From Agarilytica sp045430305 (GTDB lineage: Bacteria > Pseudomonadota > Gammaproteobacteria > Pseudomonadales > Cellvibrionaceae), in the NCBI GenBank assembly GCA_045430305.1, contig JAILXW010000004.1, forward strand, positions 62,001 through 126,000: 64,000 bases of DNA, read 5' to 3'. Both the position numbers and the translations under genes were made by a program. Below the pieces are notes generated by a model, which was given only the letters and a program-made list of their open reading frames with translations, did not search any database and had not been told where the DNA came from. Shown in pieces: positions 50,482-60,074 of this stretch. Numbering within the stretch: the stretch's first letter is position 1; each line of letters opens with the position of its first letter.

Positions 50482-51089
50482 AACGGTACTCCGATGGCCT
50501 TGGTCATAAAGAACATTTCTATTCCAAATATTCTTTCGCCGAAGCTAAATTTTTATGACTTGAAGACTCATTAAAAATAGCCCTCAATATTTCAATCAAA
50601 TCGCTCAACATGGCTTCGACCTGATTAATTACTGCCGGAGTCTAACAAGGGAATCGCGCGCCACTATACGACCAAGGGTGGGTTGACATTATTTTAATTT
50701 GCTGTAGGTGCAACCCATTTTTATCGCAAAAGAATATAAAAACGAGCTGTTTTTATATGTAACCCATCTAGAAGGTGACGATATTTTTATCACTTAGGTG
50801 TTTTTTTAGCCGATCAAATCGATGCTTATTCCATCAAAAACTATGAACTACATCACACACCCGATGTTGCGGTGCACTATAGAAGCAACTTTAAGCGACA
50901 TAGTTCTAAACGTAAGAAATCGATATAAGCCTATTATTGGGCCACCATGCTCCCATTTCTGCGATAAATTGAAAAAGGAAAGCCGCCCCAAAAAAGCGGT
51001 AAGAAAACGATAAAAACCCTATTAGAGCCAAACTCTAATAGGGTAAGGGGGGGTAAAACGAGGGGTGTGCTAAAGTCTAAACTTTCCCT
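50482..51089. other. Intergenic region between the two double esterase genes
   Basis: About 600 bases, AT-rich. The upstream paralogue's terminator is at 51016-51044. The 932-residue gene begins with GGAGTACCGTT before its ATG, so that ribosome binding site is clear. I see no gene or RNA in the remaining part. Confidence 0.6.
51016..51044 (-). terminator. Rho-independent terminator of the second double esterase gene
   Basis: ACCCTATTAGAG and CTCTAATAGGGT form a perfect 12-bp stem with a 5-base loop. On the minus strand it is followed by TTTTT. It lies about 45 bases after the 1033-residue esterase stop codon. Confidence 0.85.
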
Positions 51090-54000
51090 TTAGGGGCAAG
51101 CGCCAAGAAACCAGTTGCTGCCGCCGTCAACCGAGTGCAACGTAGTGAAGCCCCAAGTTGAGCCAGCCATGGCGTCTTCACCACCTTGTGAAAAGTAGTT
51201 AGGCGACATGAAGCTACCAGAGCTATGTGCTCGGCCATACACTTTGTGATAATAGTTGTAGGCAGTCTCGTCTTCACAGCTTCCCTCTGGCTCATCGCAG
51301 GCATCACCAATACCGTCGCCATCACTGTCTGCTTGGCTGGGGTTAGAAACGCCGGGACAGTTATCGAGTGTATCTGCTACGCCATCACCGTCACCATCTG
51401 GGCCATTTGGCGTGTCGTCGCATGCATTCCCAAGGCCGTCTCGATCAGAATCCTCTTGATTCGAATTAGCCACACTTGGGCAATTGTCTACGACGTCGTC
51501 AACACCATCACCGTCGGTATCTAGCGTTATATCACCTTCGCAGGCATCCCCCTGGCCATCATTATCACGATCCGATTGATCCGGGTTGTAGGTATCGGGG
51601 CAGTTGTCATTCACATCGCTAACGCCATCGTTATCACGATCATCAACCACAATGGGGTTATCACAAACATCCCCCACTCCGTCACCGTCTTGATCTAACT
51701 GGTCTGGGTTGTAGTTGTTAGGGCAATTGTCTTGCGCGTCTGGAACGCCATCTTGATCCGAGTCGAGAAGCCACTCGGCTCGACGGTTATTGTCGAACAA
51801 AAATTTGCTTAAAAATGCAGGGTAATCGATGGTGCTATGGTCTGTGTAGCTTCCACCAGATTCGTCATTACCCGCAGGCCATGCATGAGCCAAGCCTCTT
51901 ACCATGATATTGGAAACACGAACCCCTTCAGAGTCACTCCAGGTCTCTTCTGTACCGCCACCAGAAATACTATTGGTACCTGCGTCTTTACTTACGTCGT
52001 AAACAATCGCCAAAGCGCCGGCATCTACCGCGGCATAACCGTCATCCACAAAGGTGTCAGCATCGCCATGCACGACAGATGCAATTTGCGTATCGAAGCT
52101 GGAACTGTAACCTCCAGCTAGGCTTTCGCAAATTCTCGCGACAGAAATGGGGTCTGTACCAAATGGTACGCTGCCAATTTGATTTGCCGAAGTGCCCAAC
52201 GCAGGCCCAGCGCTAATTCCGATTCCAGCAAATATATCTGGCGCCAAACATCCAGTAACAAAGGTTTGGCCGCCACCTGAAGACAAACCAGAAAGGTAAA
52301 CCTGGTCTGGGTCAATATTGAGACTAGTGTTAGCAATTAGCGTAGTGGCGAGCTCTATCAAGTTATCGTTGTGCTTGTTGGAGCGTGTCTGGCTGGTGCC
52401 GTAGTAATCCCAACATTGAAGCCCTTGAGCGCCACCATCTGGAACATACGGCGCGGCGATCACCATGCCATACTCATCCGCTTCGTCCTGCCAGCCCCAG
52501 TTGTTTTTCACAATTTCATTTGGATCGACAAACGTATAATCACAACCATGCAAGCTAATCATAAGTGCACGCTTTCCGTTCGCGGTGGTACCCGATGGCG
52601 TGTAGTAATGCACTTCGGTTCCTGCCAATGTGGGGTCGGTTTGCCATGCTCCCGGGGTTCCCGGGTTGATAGGGGGGTTGATTGGAGGAATAACAGGTGG
52701 ATAAATGTTGCCATTGGGGTCTTCGTCTGTCCAAGTGCCGTTTACCTGCCAAAGGTCTACAGCCACGTTATACCCATACTTGGCTCCATACTCTACATAC
52801 TGATTGACGCTTAAGCGGCCAGCAATATAGTGATCCGTTACTGTCGATACCACACTTGGAATAACCACAGGGGGCACGCCCGTCGTAATAGAAACGCTAC
52901 TTGAAGCACTCGATTCATTTCCACACGTATCAAGCGCTGTGGCATAAACAGAGAGCTGGGTTTCTGCAGGCAAATTGCTTAGCGTAATACTGGTACTTGA
53001 TACAACAGACAACGTAAGTTGCTGACCACCAGTTTGATAAACACGGTAGCCTCGCAAGTCCGCTTCACCGTTGGCATTCACGCTAAGCACAACTGAAGTA
53101 CCCGATACGCTTGAAACTGCTAGGCCCGTAGGTGCAGATGGTGCGATAGTGTCTGACTCGCATGCGGGGTTGTATGACTCACCCGCAACTTCTTCGAAGA
53201 ATGACCACATTTGCTCAGATGCATTGGGGCCATTTGGGTCATCAGACCAAACCGTCATGTCGGCGTCACCACCAGCCCAATAATGCCCTGAGCCATATGT
53301 GGCTTCTCTTCCTGGGCCACCGCTATAAACCATAGTACGCACGATCAGGTTGCCGCTTCCATCGTCGTAATCCGTTAACGTACAGCTGACACCACCACGA
53401 CTACAGCTAGCAGTGCCATCGGCGTTAAGGTCATTCGCCCACACCGAAAGTTGAGAATCACGGATCAAACCCATCGACGGAGGGTTCACAGTTGTATCAT
53501 TGCTTGATTGCACAACGAGCATCGGCACAGGCGTACTCGAGCTCAACTCCGCATTTATTGCATCTACGTGGTAGCTTAATGGACGATATAAGGCAGGGTC
53601 AGAAATAACGGAGCTTGCCCAATCACCATAAGGTAAACCCGCAACAGGTGCAGCCGCGGCCCAATAGTCGTTATAGGCAACAGCTTCGGCAATCACCATA
53701 GCCGCACCACTCGAAATACCGGTTAAGAATCTTCGTTCTGGGTCAATGGAATACCTTGATTCTACTTCGCGAGCAACGTCGTATATATATTTAGGCTCGC
53801 CCGCGCCTTCTGAAATATGTTGAGAAAACCAATAACCCCAGCAGTCGTCACTGCGCGGGCTTCCTGATTCAATGGTGCCACGGTAAGGAAATACCAGAAT
53901 CACATTGTGTTGATCTGCGATTAAATCCAAATTCCACGCATTGATCGCATCGATGTTATTCATCACACAGCCGTGCAAGGCCATGATCATGGGAACAGGC

Positions 54001-54191
54001 GTACCATCGTAAGATTGAGGAATATAGACTTCGTAAGTACGATTTAAACTGAGGTCAAAATCGTAATGCTCGAGGCTACCGGTTCCGGTGAGCCTCGCCT
54101 GTGCATTTGCCACGCTAGAACTAAACACCGCTAGGGCGATCGCCACTGGCGCCATGACAGCACAAACATGCTTGATCAGATTAGTTTTCAT
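51090..54191 (-). CDS. Secreted double-headed PHB-depolymerase/feruloyl-esterase-like enzyme with thrombospondin type 3 repeats
   Basis: A 1033-residue paralogue of the 932-residue protein with the same order of parts. Signal peptide about 1-30; domain 1 about 38-340 with LHGC 72-75, S160 in GISSG, D232 and H303; FN3-like domain about 350-438; DHYIAGRLSVNQYVEYGAKYG domain about 451-490; a short Pro-rich linker; domain 2 about 515-804 with LHGC 547-550, S637 in GLSSGG, D712 or near, H769. The linker before the C-terminal domain is replaced by calcium-binding thrombospondin type 3 repeats (about 809-968; DSDQDGVPDAQDNCP and four related units). A C-terminal domain (972-1033) is homologous to that of the 932-residue protein. 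Start has GGAG 8 bases upstream. Confidence 0.9.
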   Translation of the reverse strand: MKTNLIKHVCAVMAPVAIALAVFSSSVANAQARLTGTGSLEHYDFDLSLNRTYEVYIPQSYDGTPVPMIMALHGCVMNNIDAINAWNLDLIADQHNVILVFPYRGTIESGSPRSDDCWGYWFSQHISEGAGEPKYIYDVAREVESRYSIDPERRFLTGISSGAAMVIAEAVAYNDYWAAAAPVAGLPYGDWASSVISDPALYRPLSYHVDAINAELSSSTPVPMLVVQSSNDTTVNPPSMGLIRDSQLSVWANDLNADGTASCSRGGVSCTLTDYDDGSGNLIVRTMVYSGGPGREATYGSGHYWAGGDADMTVWSDDPNGPNASEQMWSFFEEVAGESYNPACESDTIAPSAPTGLAVSSVSGTSVVLSVNANGEADLRGYRVYQTGGQQLTLSVVSSTSITLSNLPAETQLSVYATALDTCGNESSASSSVSITTGVPPVVIPSVVSTVTDHYIAGRLSVNQYVEYGAKYGYNVAVDLWQVNGTWTDEDPNGNIYPPVIPPINPPINPGTPGAWQTDPTLAGTEVHYYTPSGTTANGKRALMISLHGCDYTFVDPNEIVKNNWGWQDEADEYGMVIAAPYVPDGGAQGLQCWDYYGTSQTRSNKHNDNLIELATTLIANTSLNIDPDQVYLSGLSSGGGQTFVTGCLAPDIFAGIGISAGPALGTSANQIGSVPFGTDPISVARICESLAGGYSSSFDTQIASVVHGDADTFVDDGYAAVDAGALAIVYDVSKDAGTNSISGGGTEETWSDSEGVRVSNIMVRGLAHAWPAGNDESGGSYTDHSTIDYPAFLSKFLFDNNRRAEWLLDSDQDGVPDAQDNCPNNYNPDQLDQDGDGVGDVCDNPIVVDDRDNDGVSDVNDNCPDTYNPDQSDRDNDGQGDACEGDITLDTDGDGVDDVVDNCPSVANSNQEDSDRDGLGNACDDTPNGPDGDGDGVADTLDNCPGVSNPSQADSDGDGIGDACDEPEGSCEDETAYNYYHKVYGRAHSSGSFMSPNYFSQGGEDAMAGSTWGFTTLHSVDGGSNWFLGACP

Positions 54192-55122
54192 ATTCTTACT
54201 CCATTAAATGTTTATTCCTGAGACAGCAAACAACCTCTTCATTGCTTCAGGCCAAACAAAACTTATTGTTATTCTCATTACTACAAGACGTACAACTAAA
54301 TAAAAAGTTACTACGTGTTTAATACCGTTTGGAACATCTCCTTCTTGTGAGGCAGTCTATCACCGGAGTTAATACGAAAAACCAAACTAAAGGATCATTG
54401 ACAATGCGTCCCTCCTCGGTTAACTGAACGCTTCAATATTTCGCTTAATTCTTTTAAATTATTAGCGTTACGTAGATTTAATCTAAAAACACTACAACCG
54501 CGCGCCGTTTTTTCCTGAGAAGATATTTATCTTTTCGTCTGTTTCGTTGTTTTACCTCCTGTTTTTTGAGACCGCTCACACTTTTACAATCTTTTACAGA
54601 GGTGTTTTTAACACACACCCACTCGACAAATGATCACCAAACAACCACTCGCTCACAAATCAATCAAACCCATTCATTAAAAAAATGAAGCCACCACGCC
54701 TGTATATACATCTGATATAGAGGTAATTATTGAGAACGGCTTTTTGTATAAGAACCAAAATAATTTAGGTAAAAAAATTTTTAGAGAGATGTTTTATGGC
54801 GCTTTGCGAGGCGATCGAGCCCAGTGCTACACGCAAAATTGATTGCGCTGAGTAGAAATTTATCTAAACGTATAAAAAAGAGGATTAGCGATACGCTTTT
54901 AACGTGAGGAAATATCTTCTATATCGAAGAAAACACAATCACACTTAAAGGGTAAAATATATAAAGAAAGAAATTGAAACGTGCACAACCAAACAACATG
55001 AATAAATCTTACACACTCCAATCGAAACTAAAACAGACTGATGCTTTATTAACTTATCGAAATAACCAATCAGTACTTAATCATACTGTAACGACTCATA
55101 ACTTTTTAGAGATCGACAAGCG
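54192..55122. other. Long AT-rich non-coding region
   Basis: About 930 bases between the second double esterase (leftward) and the FAH gene. It is AT-rich, with only very short frames. One 19-codon frame starts at 54796 behind a weak AGAGAG, and is not called. The region must hold the promoter of the esterase gene and may hold regulatory sites. Confidence 0.6.
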
Positions 55123-55731
55123 CTAAGCGCTCCAAGAATGTTCTATCAATACTTTGTCATATTGAAATAACCTAACGGTATACTTATTTCCTTTTTGAAT
55201 AGCCCCAACACCTTCCGGTGTTCCCGTCATCAATACATCACCATCTTCAAAACTCAAAAATTCCTGACATTCTTTTAATATTCTTTCTGGTTTAAATTGC
55301 ATTAGCGATATGTCGCCTTTTTGCGCAACCCGATCATTTATCGTCAAAGTAAAGTGCAACGACTGAAAATCTTGCGGCAGCGCAACAAAAGGAGTGAACA
55401 ATGCAGAAGCATCAAAACTTTTTGCACGCTCCCATGGCAAACCCTTTTCTTTTAAACGAGATTGAATTTCACGCTTGGTCAAATCTAAACCAAGACCCAC
55501 TGCAGCTAGCGTATTATTTTTAATAAGAAAACACAGCTCTGTTTCATAGTGCACAGGCGTCGTATCGAGATTCGGAAATTCATCCGAAATAGCGGAGTTT
55601 GGTTTTATAAAAATAATCGGCTCCGCAGGCACCTCGTTACCTAACTCCTTCGCATGTGCAACATAATTGCGGCCGATGCACATAATTTTTGAAGGGGTAT
55701 AGTTCTGACGATTAAATTCAACGCTGTTCAT
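55123..55731 (-). CDS. Fumarylacetoacetate hydrolase (FAH) family protein
   Basis: This 202-residue protein belongs to the FAH superfamily, metal-dependent C-C hydrolases of acylpyruvates and related diketo acids. Conserved parts are KIMCIGRNYVAHAKELGNEVP (around 15-35), the metal ligands in YETELCFLIK (ExE) near 67, WERAKSFDASALFTPFVAL with the third ligand, and the substrate loop VLMTGTPEGVGAIQKGN near the C-terminus. It resembles the short YcgM/acylpyruvate hydrolase branch. It is the last gene of a leftward run with egtB, egtD, phzF-like and lysR-like genes. Confidence 0.88.
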   Translation of the reverse strand: MNSVEFNRQNYTPSKIMCIGRNYVAHAKELGNEVPAEPIIFIKPNSAISDEFPNLDTTPVHYETELCFLIKNNTLAAVGLGLDLTKREIQSRLKEKGLPWERAKSFDASALFTPFVALPQDFQSLHFTLTINDRVAQKGDISLMQFKPERILKECQEFLSFEDGDVLMTGTPEGVGAIQKGNKYTVRLFQYDKVLIEHSWSA

Positions 55732-55793
55732 ATCTACCTCTACGACTATCTATTCTTGGCTATTATTTTATATTCGGTTGGTTTACATATTTA

Positions 55794-56696
55794 TCACGGC
55801 GCAGTCTCAGCCCTCGCTTCCCCTCTCCACAATGCGTGTTGCGCCTGAAACTGCTCTTTAAGGAATAAACGAAATTCACGAAAACGTAGAGTATCACGCA
55901 AATCTGGATGTGAAAGCATCCACAAATCAAAGCGATGAGTTTTTACGGTACCGGGCACACGCACTAAATCCTCTTCCGAATCGCACAAAAAGCATGGCAT
56001 CATCGCCAAGCCCATATGGGATTTAGCTGCATACATTTGCATATAAGGGTCATTAAATCGATGCTTAACCGGCAAATGAGGAAATGCACTTGATGCCACC
56101 CAGTCAGGAAATTTACTTTCATCGTCCCACCCCACCCAGTTAGCTGTTTCAGGATTACTTAAATCATGTTGCTCTAAGTACTGCTTCGAGGCATAAGAGC
56201 CAACATGAATCTCTACCACCTTACTCCCGATTAAATGCTCGGGAGGCAAGGCGTCTTTCATCATCACTCGCAGAGCAATATCCGCCTCACCTCGTGATAA
56301 ATCGAACGCCGTATAAGAAGGAATAATTTCCAAATCAACAGCGCCATTCTGTGCTGAAAATAACGCAAGAGAATCCATAAAAGGTTTTACGACGATATGA
56401 CTCGGCACCGTCAGTCGTATCGCGCCTTCCATGATACCGCTTTTCGCCTGTAATTTACGTTCAATCTCATAGGCATCTGACTCCATACGAAGTGCGATCA
56501 CCAACAGTTCTTGACCGGCCTCGGTCAACTGAAAGCCTGAAGACAAACGGTTAAAAAGCTTTGTTTCTAGCTCTTCTTCAAGTTCCGTAACTTTACGTGT
56601 AACGGTTGACGGGCTTAAGGAATATTCATTAGCGACAGCTCTTGCTGAACCTTCTCGGTGCAAGGCCAGAAATAATTTTATGTTATCCCAGTTCAT
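55794..56696 (-). CDS. LysR family transcriptional regulator
   Basis: With ATG at 56696 the protein has 300 residues. The start MNWDNIKLFLALHREGS is the usual LysR N-terminus, so the five extra residues of the longer frame (TTG at 56711) are not used. The helix-turn-helix is at about 15-60 (ARAVANEYSLSPSTVTRKVTELEEELE), then the inducer-binding domain (about 90-295). Unlike most LysR genes it is not divergent from its neighbour but lies within a run of same-strand genes: its start overlaps the end of the PhzF-like gene by 14 bases and it precedes FAH by 62 bases. Confidence 0.93.
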   Translation of the reverse strand: MNWDNIKLFLALHREGSARAVANEYSLSPSTVTRKVTELEEELETKLFNRLSSGFQLTEAGQELLVIALRMESDAYEIERKLQAKSGIMEGAIRLTVPSHIVVKPFMDSLALFSAQNGAVDLEIIPSYTAFDLSRGEADIALRVMMKDALPPEHLIGSKVVEIHVGSYASKQYLEQHDLSNPETANWVGWDDESKFPDWVASSAFPHLPVKHRFNDPYMQMYAAKSHMGLAMMPCFLCDSEEDLVRVPGTVKTHRFDLWMLSHPDLRDTLRFREFRLFLKEQFQAQHALWRGEARAETAP

Positions 56697-57576
56697 GGAT
56701 AATTTTCTCAATGTTATTGTGACTATATTGTTTTTCGATGCTCACTTGACCCGATACCTTTTGATTTAAGCCAGAACGCGTTACCTTCAGCACACCACCA
56801 TCACGAGATAATTGTTTCACTAGCACGCTTCGTTTATTCAGTCGTTTTTGCCAATAACGAGCCAAAAAGGCATTCGCAGAACCTGTTGCTTGATCTTCAT
56901 GAGGGCTGTAGCGTGGTGCAAAATAACGCACCACACAGTCAAATATAGAACTAGAGCTTACTGAACTAATAATTAACGAACGTTGACAATACTTTTTCAG
57001 GATATTCAATCGCACCCGACAGTTTTGAACGGCCTTTTCTGACCCCAATATCAACGCAAGGTAATCGTGTTTACCGCCAATATAGAAACTGTATAAAACA
57101 GGGGCATCTACGAAACGTGATACATTGGTATCGTTAGAAACATATGGCAGATTCTCAATAGGAAATTTAAAAGAATACTGGCAATGTCGCTTAGCGAGCG
57201 AACCGTCTGTATCTTGCGAGAGAAGAATCGTTTTCCAGCTGGTACGTAGGCTTATGTTCTCCGAACCTGTGCATGAATGAGGATGTCCGATATCTGCCCG
57301 CGCTATTTTCGTACGCTCATGAGAAAAGGCTTTTTGATGAAGAATCGCGGCCGCAGCGAGGTAGCCCGACCCACAGCGAAGAATACGCTTACCAAATTGA
57401 AAAAACTCGGCTCTTGGGCCATAGGCATCAAAGCTTAGATCGACAATAATATGCGGCGCACACAGTATAGAAACTCGTTCAGATGAAACACCCAAACCAA
57501 AACACACCAAATGACTATTCCCTAATTCTTGCGGCCCACAAAAACTACGAACCTCAAAAACAATCACAGCCAGCAC
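56683..57576 (-). CDS. Divergent PhzF-family protein
   Basis: This 297-residue protein is a divergent member of the PhzF isomerase/epimerase-like family. The C-terminal family hallmark is clear: VVRYFAPRYSPHEDQATGSANAFLARYWQ near 213-241, matching the RYFxP...EDxATGSA block. In the N-terminal half the CGHATLAAA motif reads CGSGYLAAA, and the catalytic glutamate motif (SETTF) of PhzF is not evident. So the reaction may differ or be lost. It lies 24 bases after egtD, making it a likely partner in the ergothioneine operon. The PhzF call is by motifs only. Confidence 0.75.
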   Translation of the reverse strand: MLAVIVFEVRSFCGPQELGNSHLVCFGLGVSSERVSILCAPHIIVDLSFDAYGPRAEFFQFGKRILRCGSGYLAAAAILHQKAFSHERTKIARADIGHPHSCTGSENISLRTSWKTILLSQDTDGSLAKRHCQYSFKFPIENLPYVSNDTNVSRFVDAPVLYSFYIGGKHDYLALILGSEKAVQNCRVRLNILKKYCQRSLIISSVSSSSIFDCVVRYFAPRYSPHEDQATGSANAFLARYWQKRLNKRSVLVKQLSRDGGVLKVTRSGLNQKVSGQVSIEKQYSHNNIEKIIHELG

Positions 57577-57600
57577 CCAGAACCAAATAAAACAATCGGT

Positions 57601-58566
57601 CTAGTCACGTTCATTCTTCAATAGAAAAACACTAAACAATTCATCGTTATCAAGCCAAATCTGTTCAACCCCCCACCCGGCAGAACATGCCAGCACTTGA
57701 AATTCTTCAGGTGCATATTTGTAGGAACTTTCAGTGTGTATACTTTCTCCTTTAGAAAATCCTATTTCGACACCATCAAGTTCAACATTGTGCGCCTCTA
57801 TACAAACAAGGTGCATTTCAATACAGCCTTTAATCGTATTGTAAAAGGCGTAATGCTCAAAATTTTCAACATTTACCGCTCCGTCGAAATGTTGGTTAAT
57901 TCTATGAAGAATATTTTCGTTAAACCTTGCAGTGATACCACGCTTGTCGTTGTAGGCACGATGAAGCTGATTCGGCGATTTTTTAGTATCGACACCAATC
58001 AACAAATAGCTATTATCACCGAGAGTAACACCCGCATTCTGGAGAAACTTTCTGGCTTCTACAGGTGTCAAATTCCCAATGGTCGACCCCGGAAAAAACC
58101 CTAAACGTTTTAAACCTAGCGTGTTTTTAACCTGAACTTCTTGTGTAAAATCACCCTCAACAGGGCAAACATCAAGACCTGGAAACATAGTGTTAAGCTG
58201 TTTACAAGAATGACGTAAATGCTCTCCGGAAATATCAATGGGTATAAACTGTTTTATTCCATCCATACACTCAAGTAAAGGCTTCACTTTTGACAAAGAA
58301 CCAGCCCCAAACTCGATTAACGAATAATCATCTTGCAAAATATCAGGCAATATTTTTGCCACCGCAGGAAGGAGCTTTAACTCTGTTTTGTAAGGGTAAT
58401 ACTCCTCAAGCTTACAAATTTCATCAAAATACTCAGACCCAGCTTTATCGTAAAAATATTTTGGATGTAGTTTTTTCTGTTCTTTTTGTAGACCTTCGAT
58501 CACGTGGTAATAAAACTCATTCTTTTCAATTATTTCTGCATCTTTGTGCATGACTGCTTGAGACAT
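57601..58566 (-). CDS. egtD: L-histidine N-alpha-methyltransferase (ergothioneine biosynthesis)
   Basis: EgtD methylates histidine three times to hercynine using S-adenosylmethionine, the first committed step of ergothioneine synthesis. The 321 residues match the family: HPKYFYDKAGSEYFDEICKLEEYYPYKTE (about 34-62), the SAM-binding LIEFGAGSLSKVKPLL (about 84-99), IPIDISGEHL (about 108-117), GFFPGSTIGNLTP near 157 and GVDTKK near 190. Its start codon directly follows the egtB stop codon, with no gap, so translation is coupled. EgtD is not followed by egtA, egtC or egtE. Confidence 0.96.
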   Translation of the reverse strand: MSQAVMHKDAEIIEKNEFYYHVIEGLQKEQKKLHPKYFYDKAGSEYFDEICKLEEYYPYKTELKLLPAVAKILPDILQDDYSLIEFGAGSLSKVKPLLECMDGIKQFIPIDISGEHLRHSCKQLNTMFPGLDVCPVEGDFTQEVQVKNTLGLKRLGFFPGSTIGNLTPVEARKFLQNAGVTLGDNSYLLIGVDTKKSPNQLHRAYNDKRGITARFNENILHRINQHFDGAVNVENFEHYAFYNTIKGCIEMHLVCIEAHNVELDGVEIGFSKGESIHTESSYKYAPEEFQVLACSAGWGVEQIWLDNDELFSVFLLKNERD

Positions 58567-59853
58567 CTATAGATCCTCCGCTAACCGCAGGCCGGTAAAC
58601 TGCCATCTCTGATGGGGGTAAAAGAAATTTCGATACGTCGCTCGCATTTGCCATTTCGGCGTTACACACGAACCGCCTTTTAACACGTACTGATTATTCA
58701 TAAATTTGCCATTATATTCACCTAAAGCCCCTTGCTTTGGGTCGAAGCCTGGATACGGAGAAAAGGCACTTTGCGTCCACTCCCAGACATCACCATATAT
58801 ATCTTCAAAGCTGTCTCCGCTAGAACCAGAAGAAAACGGGCGCCACGCATAAGACTCTAAAAAATTACCCGCAATAGGCTTTTCTGAAGCGATATATTCG
58901 AGCTCTTTTTCTTTCGGCAAACGTTTACCTGCCCAGCGAGCAAAAGCATCGGCTTCAAAATAGCTCACGTGATGCACTGGCGCTGCCGGGTTGACCGGTT
59001 GTAGGCCATCCAAGCCAAACTGAAACCACTCACCCTCGTTCTTTTGCCAGTACAAAGGGGCTCGCCAGCCATGCTTTTCTTTCTCTGCCCAGCCATCTGA
59101 CAACCACAATAGTGGGTTTTCATAGCCACCATCTGCAATAAACTCTAACCATTCTGCATTGCTAGTTAACCTTGCGGCCAAGCCAAAGGCTTGTAAAAAC
59201 GTTTGATGTTGCGGTTGCTCGCAATCGTAACTAAACGCTTCCCAGTTTGAACTATCGCTAACAGCAGCACCTTGCGTTATTAAGCCAGCATCGAAACGTT
59301 CGAATTTTAACGATGGGAGTGCCTGCGCTTCATTTGCGGTGAATTTCTTACCTTGCAACACAGCGGGGGCTAGCGGGTTGTATGACAACAAATTCAAAAG
59401 GTCTGTAAGAAAAAGTTCTTGATGCTGCATTTCATGATGCAGACCAATAATCACCAACGGCGCGATAACGTCTTCTTTTTCAGCCAGTAGGCGCAACATG
59501 CTTTCATCAATCGCATGACGGTATTCAATAACATTTTCTAAGGAAGGGCGCGTCAGCAAGCCACGCTGCGGCCGCGCGTGACGTTCGCCAACCGTTTCAT
59601 AATAGGAGTTAAATAAATAACAAAATTTCTCGTTGAAAGGCTGAAAATTTTGTTGGTGACGTTGAAGAATAAACGTTTCGAAAAACCAAGAGGTGTGGGC
59701 AAGGTGCCATTTACCGGGGCTTGCATCAGGCATAGATTGGGCGCCTAGATCTTCTGCAGACAACCCCTCTGTCAACGCTACAGTTTGCCGACGAACACTT
59801 TGATAACGCTCGATGAGGCTATTCAGGTGTTGCTTTGAGCTTTGTTTGTCCAT
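58567..59853 (-). CDS. egtB: Ergothioneine biosynthesis sulfoxide synthase
   Basis: EgtB is a non-heme iron enzyme that joins hercynine to a thiol with oxygen, forming the sulfoxide precursor of ergothioneine. The 428-residue protein has an N-terminal DinB-like helical domain with iron-ligand candidates at WHLAH (about 49-53) and HHEMQHQE (about 136-143), and a C-terminal formylglycine-generating-enzyme-like domain (about 180-428): HHVSYFEADAFARWAGKRLPKEKELE, GDVWEWTQSAF, YVLKGGSCVTP and FTGLRLAED. It starts an apparent operon egtB-egtD-phzF-lysR-fah. Without egtA, the thiol may be cysteine or glutathione; this is unresolved. Confidence 0.95.
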   Translation of the reverse strand: MDKQSSKQHLNSLIERYQSVRRQTVALTEGLSAEDLGAQSMPDASPGKWHLAHTSWFFETFILQRHQQNFQPFNEKFCYLFNSYYETVGERHARPQRGLLTRPSLENVIEYRHAIDESMLRLLAEKEDVIAPLVIIGLHHEMQHQELFLTDLLNLLSYNPLAPAVLQGKKFTANEAQALPSLKFERFDAGLITQGAAVSDSSNWEAFSYDCEQPQHQTFLQAFGLAARLTSNAEWLEFIADGGYENPLLWLSDGWAEKEKHGWRAPLYWQKNEGEWFQFGLDGLQPVNPAAPVHHVSYFEADAFARWAGKRLPKEKELEYIASEKPIAGNFLESYAWRPFSSGSSGDSFEDIYGDVWEWTQSAFSPYPGFDPKQGALGEYNGKFMNNQYVLKGGSCVTPKWQMRATYRNFFYPHQRWQFTGLRLAEDL

Positions 59854-60074
59854 CTCTTTCCCCCATTTTATGAAGCGTTTGTGTTCGACTAGATCAAACG
59901 CGATTTATCTTAGGTGGAGATCAACGTGCATAGAAGGCTTAAATTGTGCCCGGGGTGTTTCGTATTTGCAACACACCAGATAAATTTATGGCGCATAAAC
60001 GAACCTTGCAGCACCTTAAAACTACGCTGAAGCACAGCAGGTGCTCACGACATGCAGAAGAACAAGGAAGGGAA

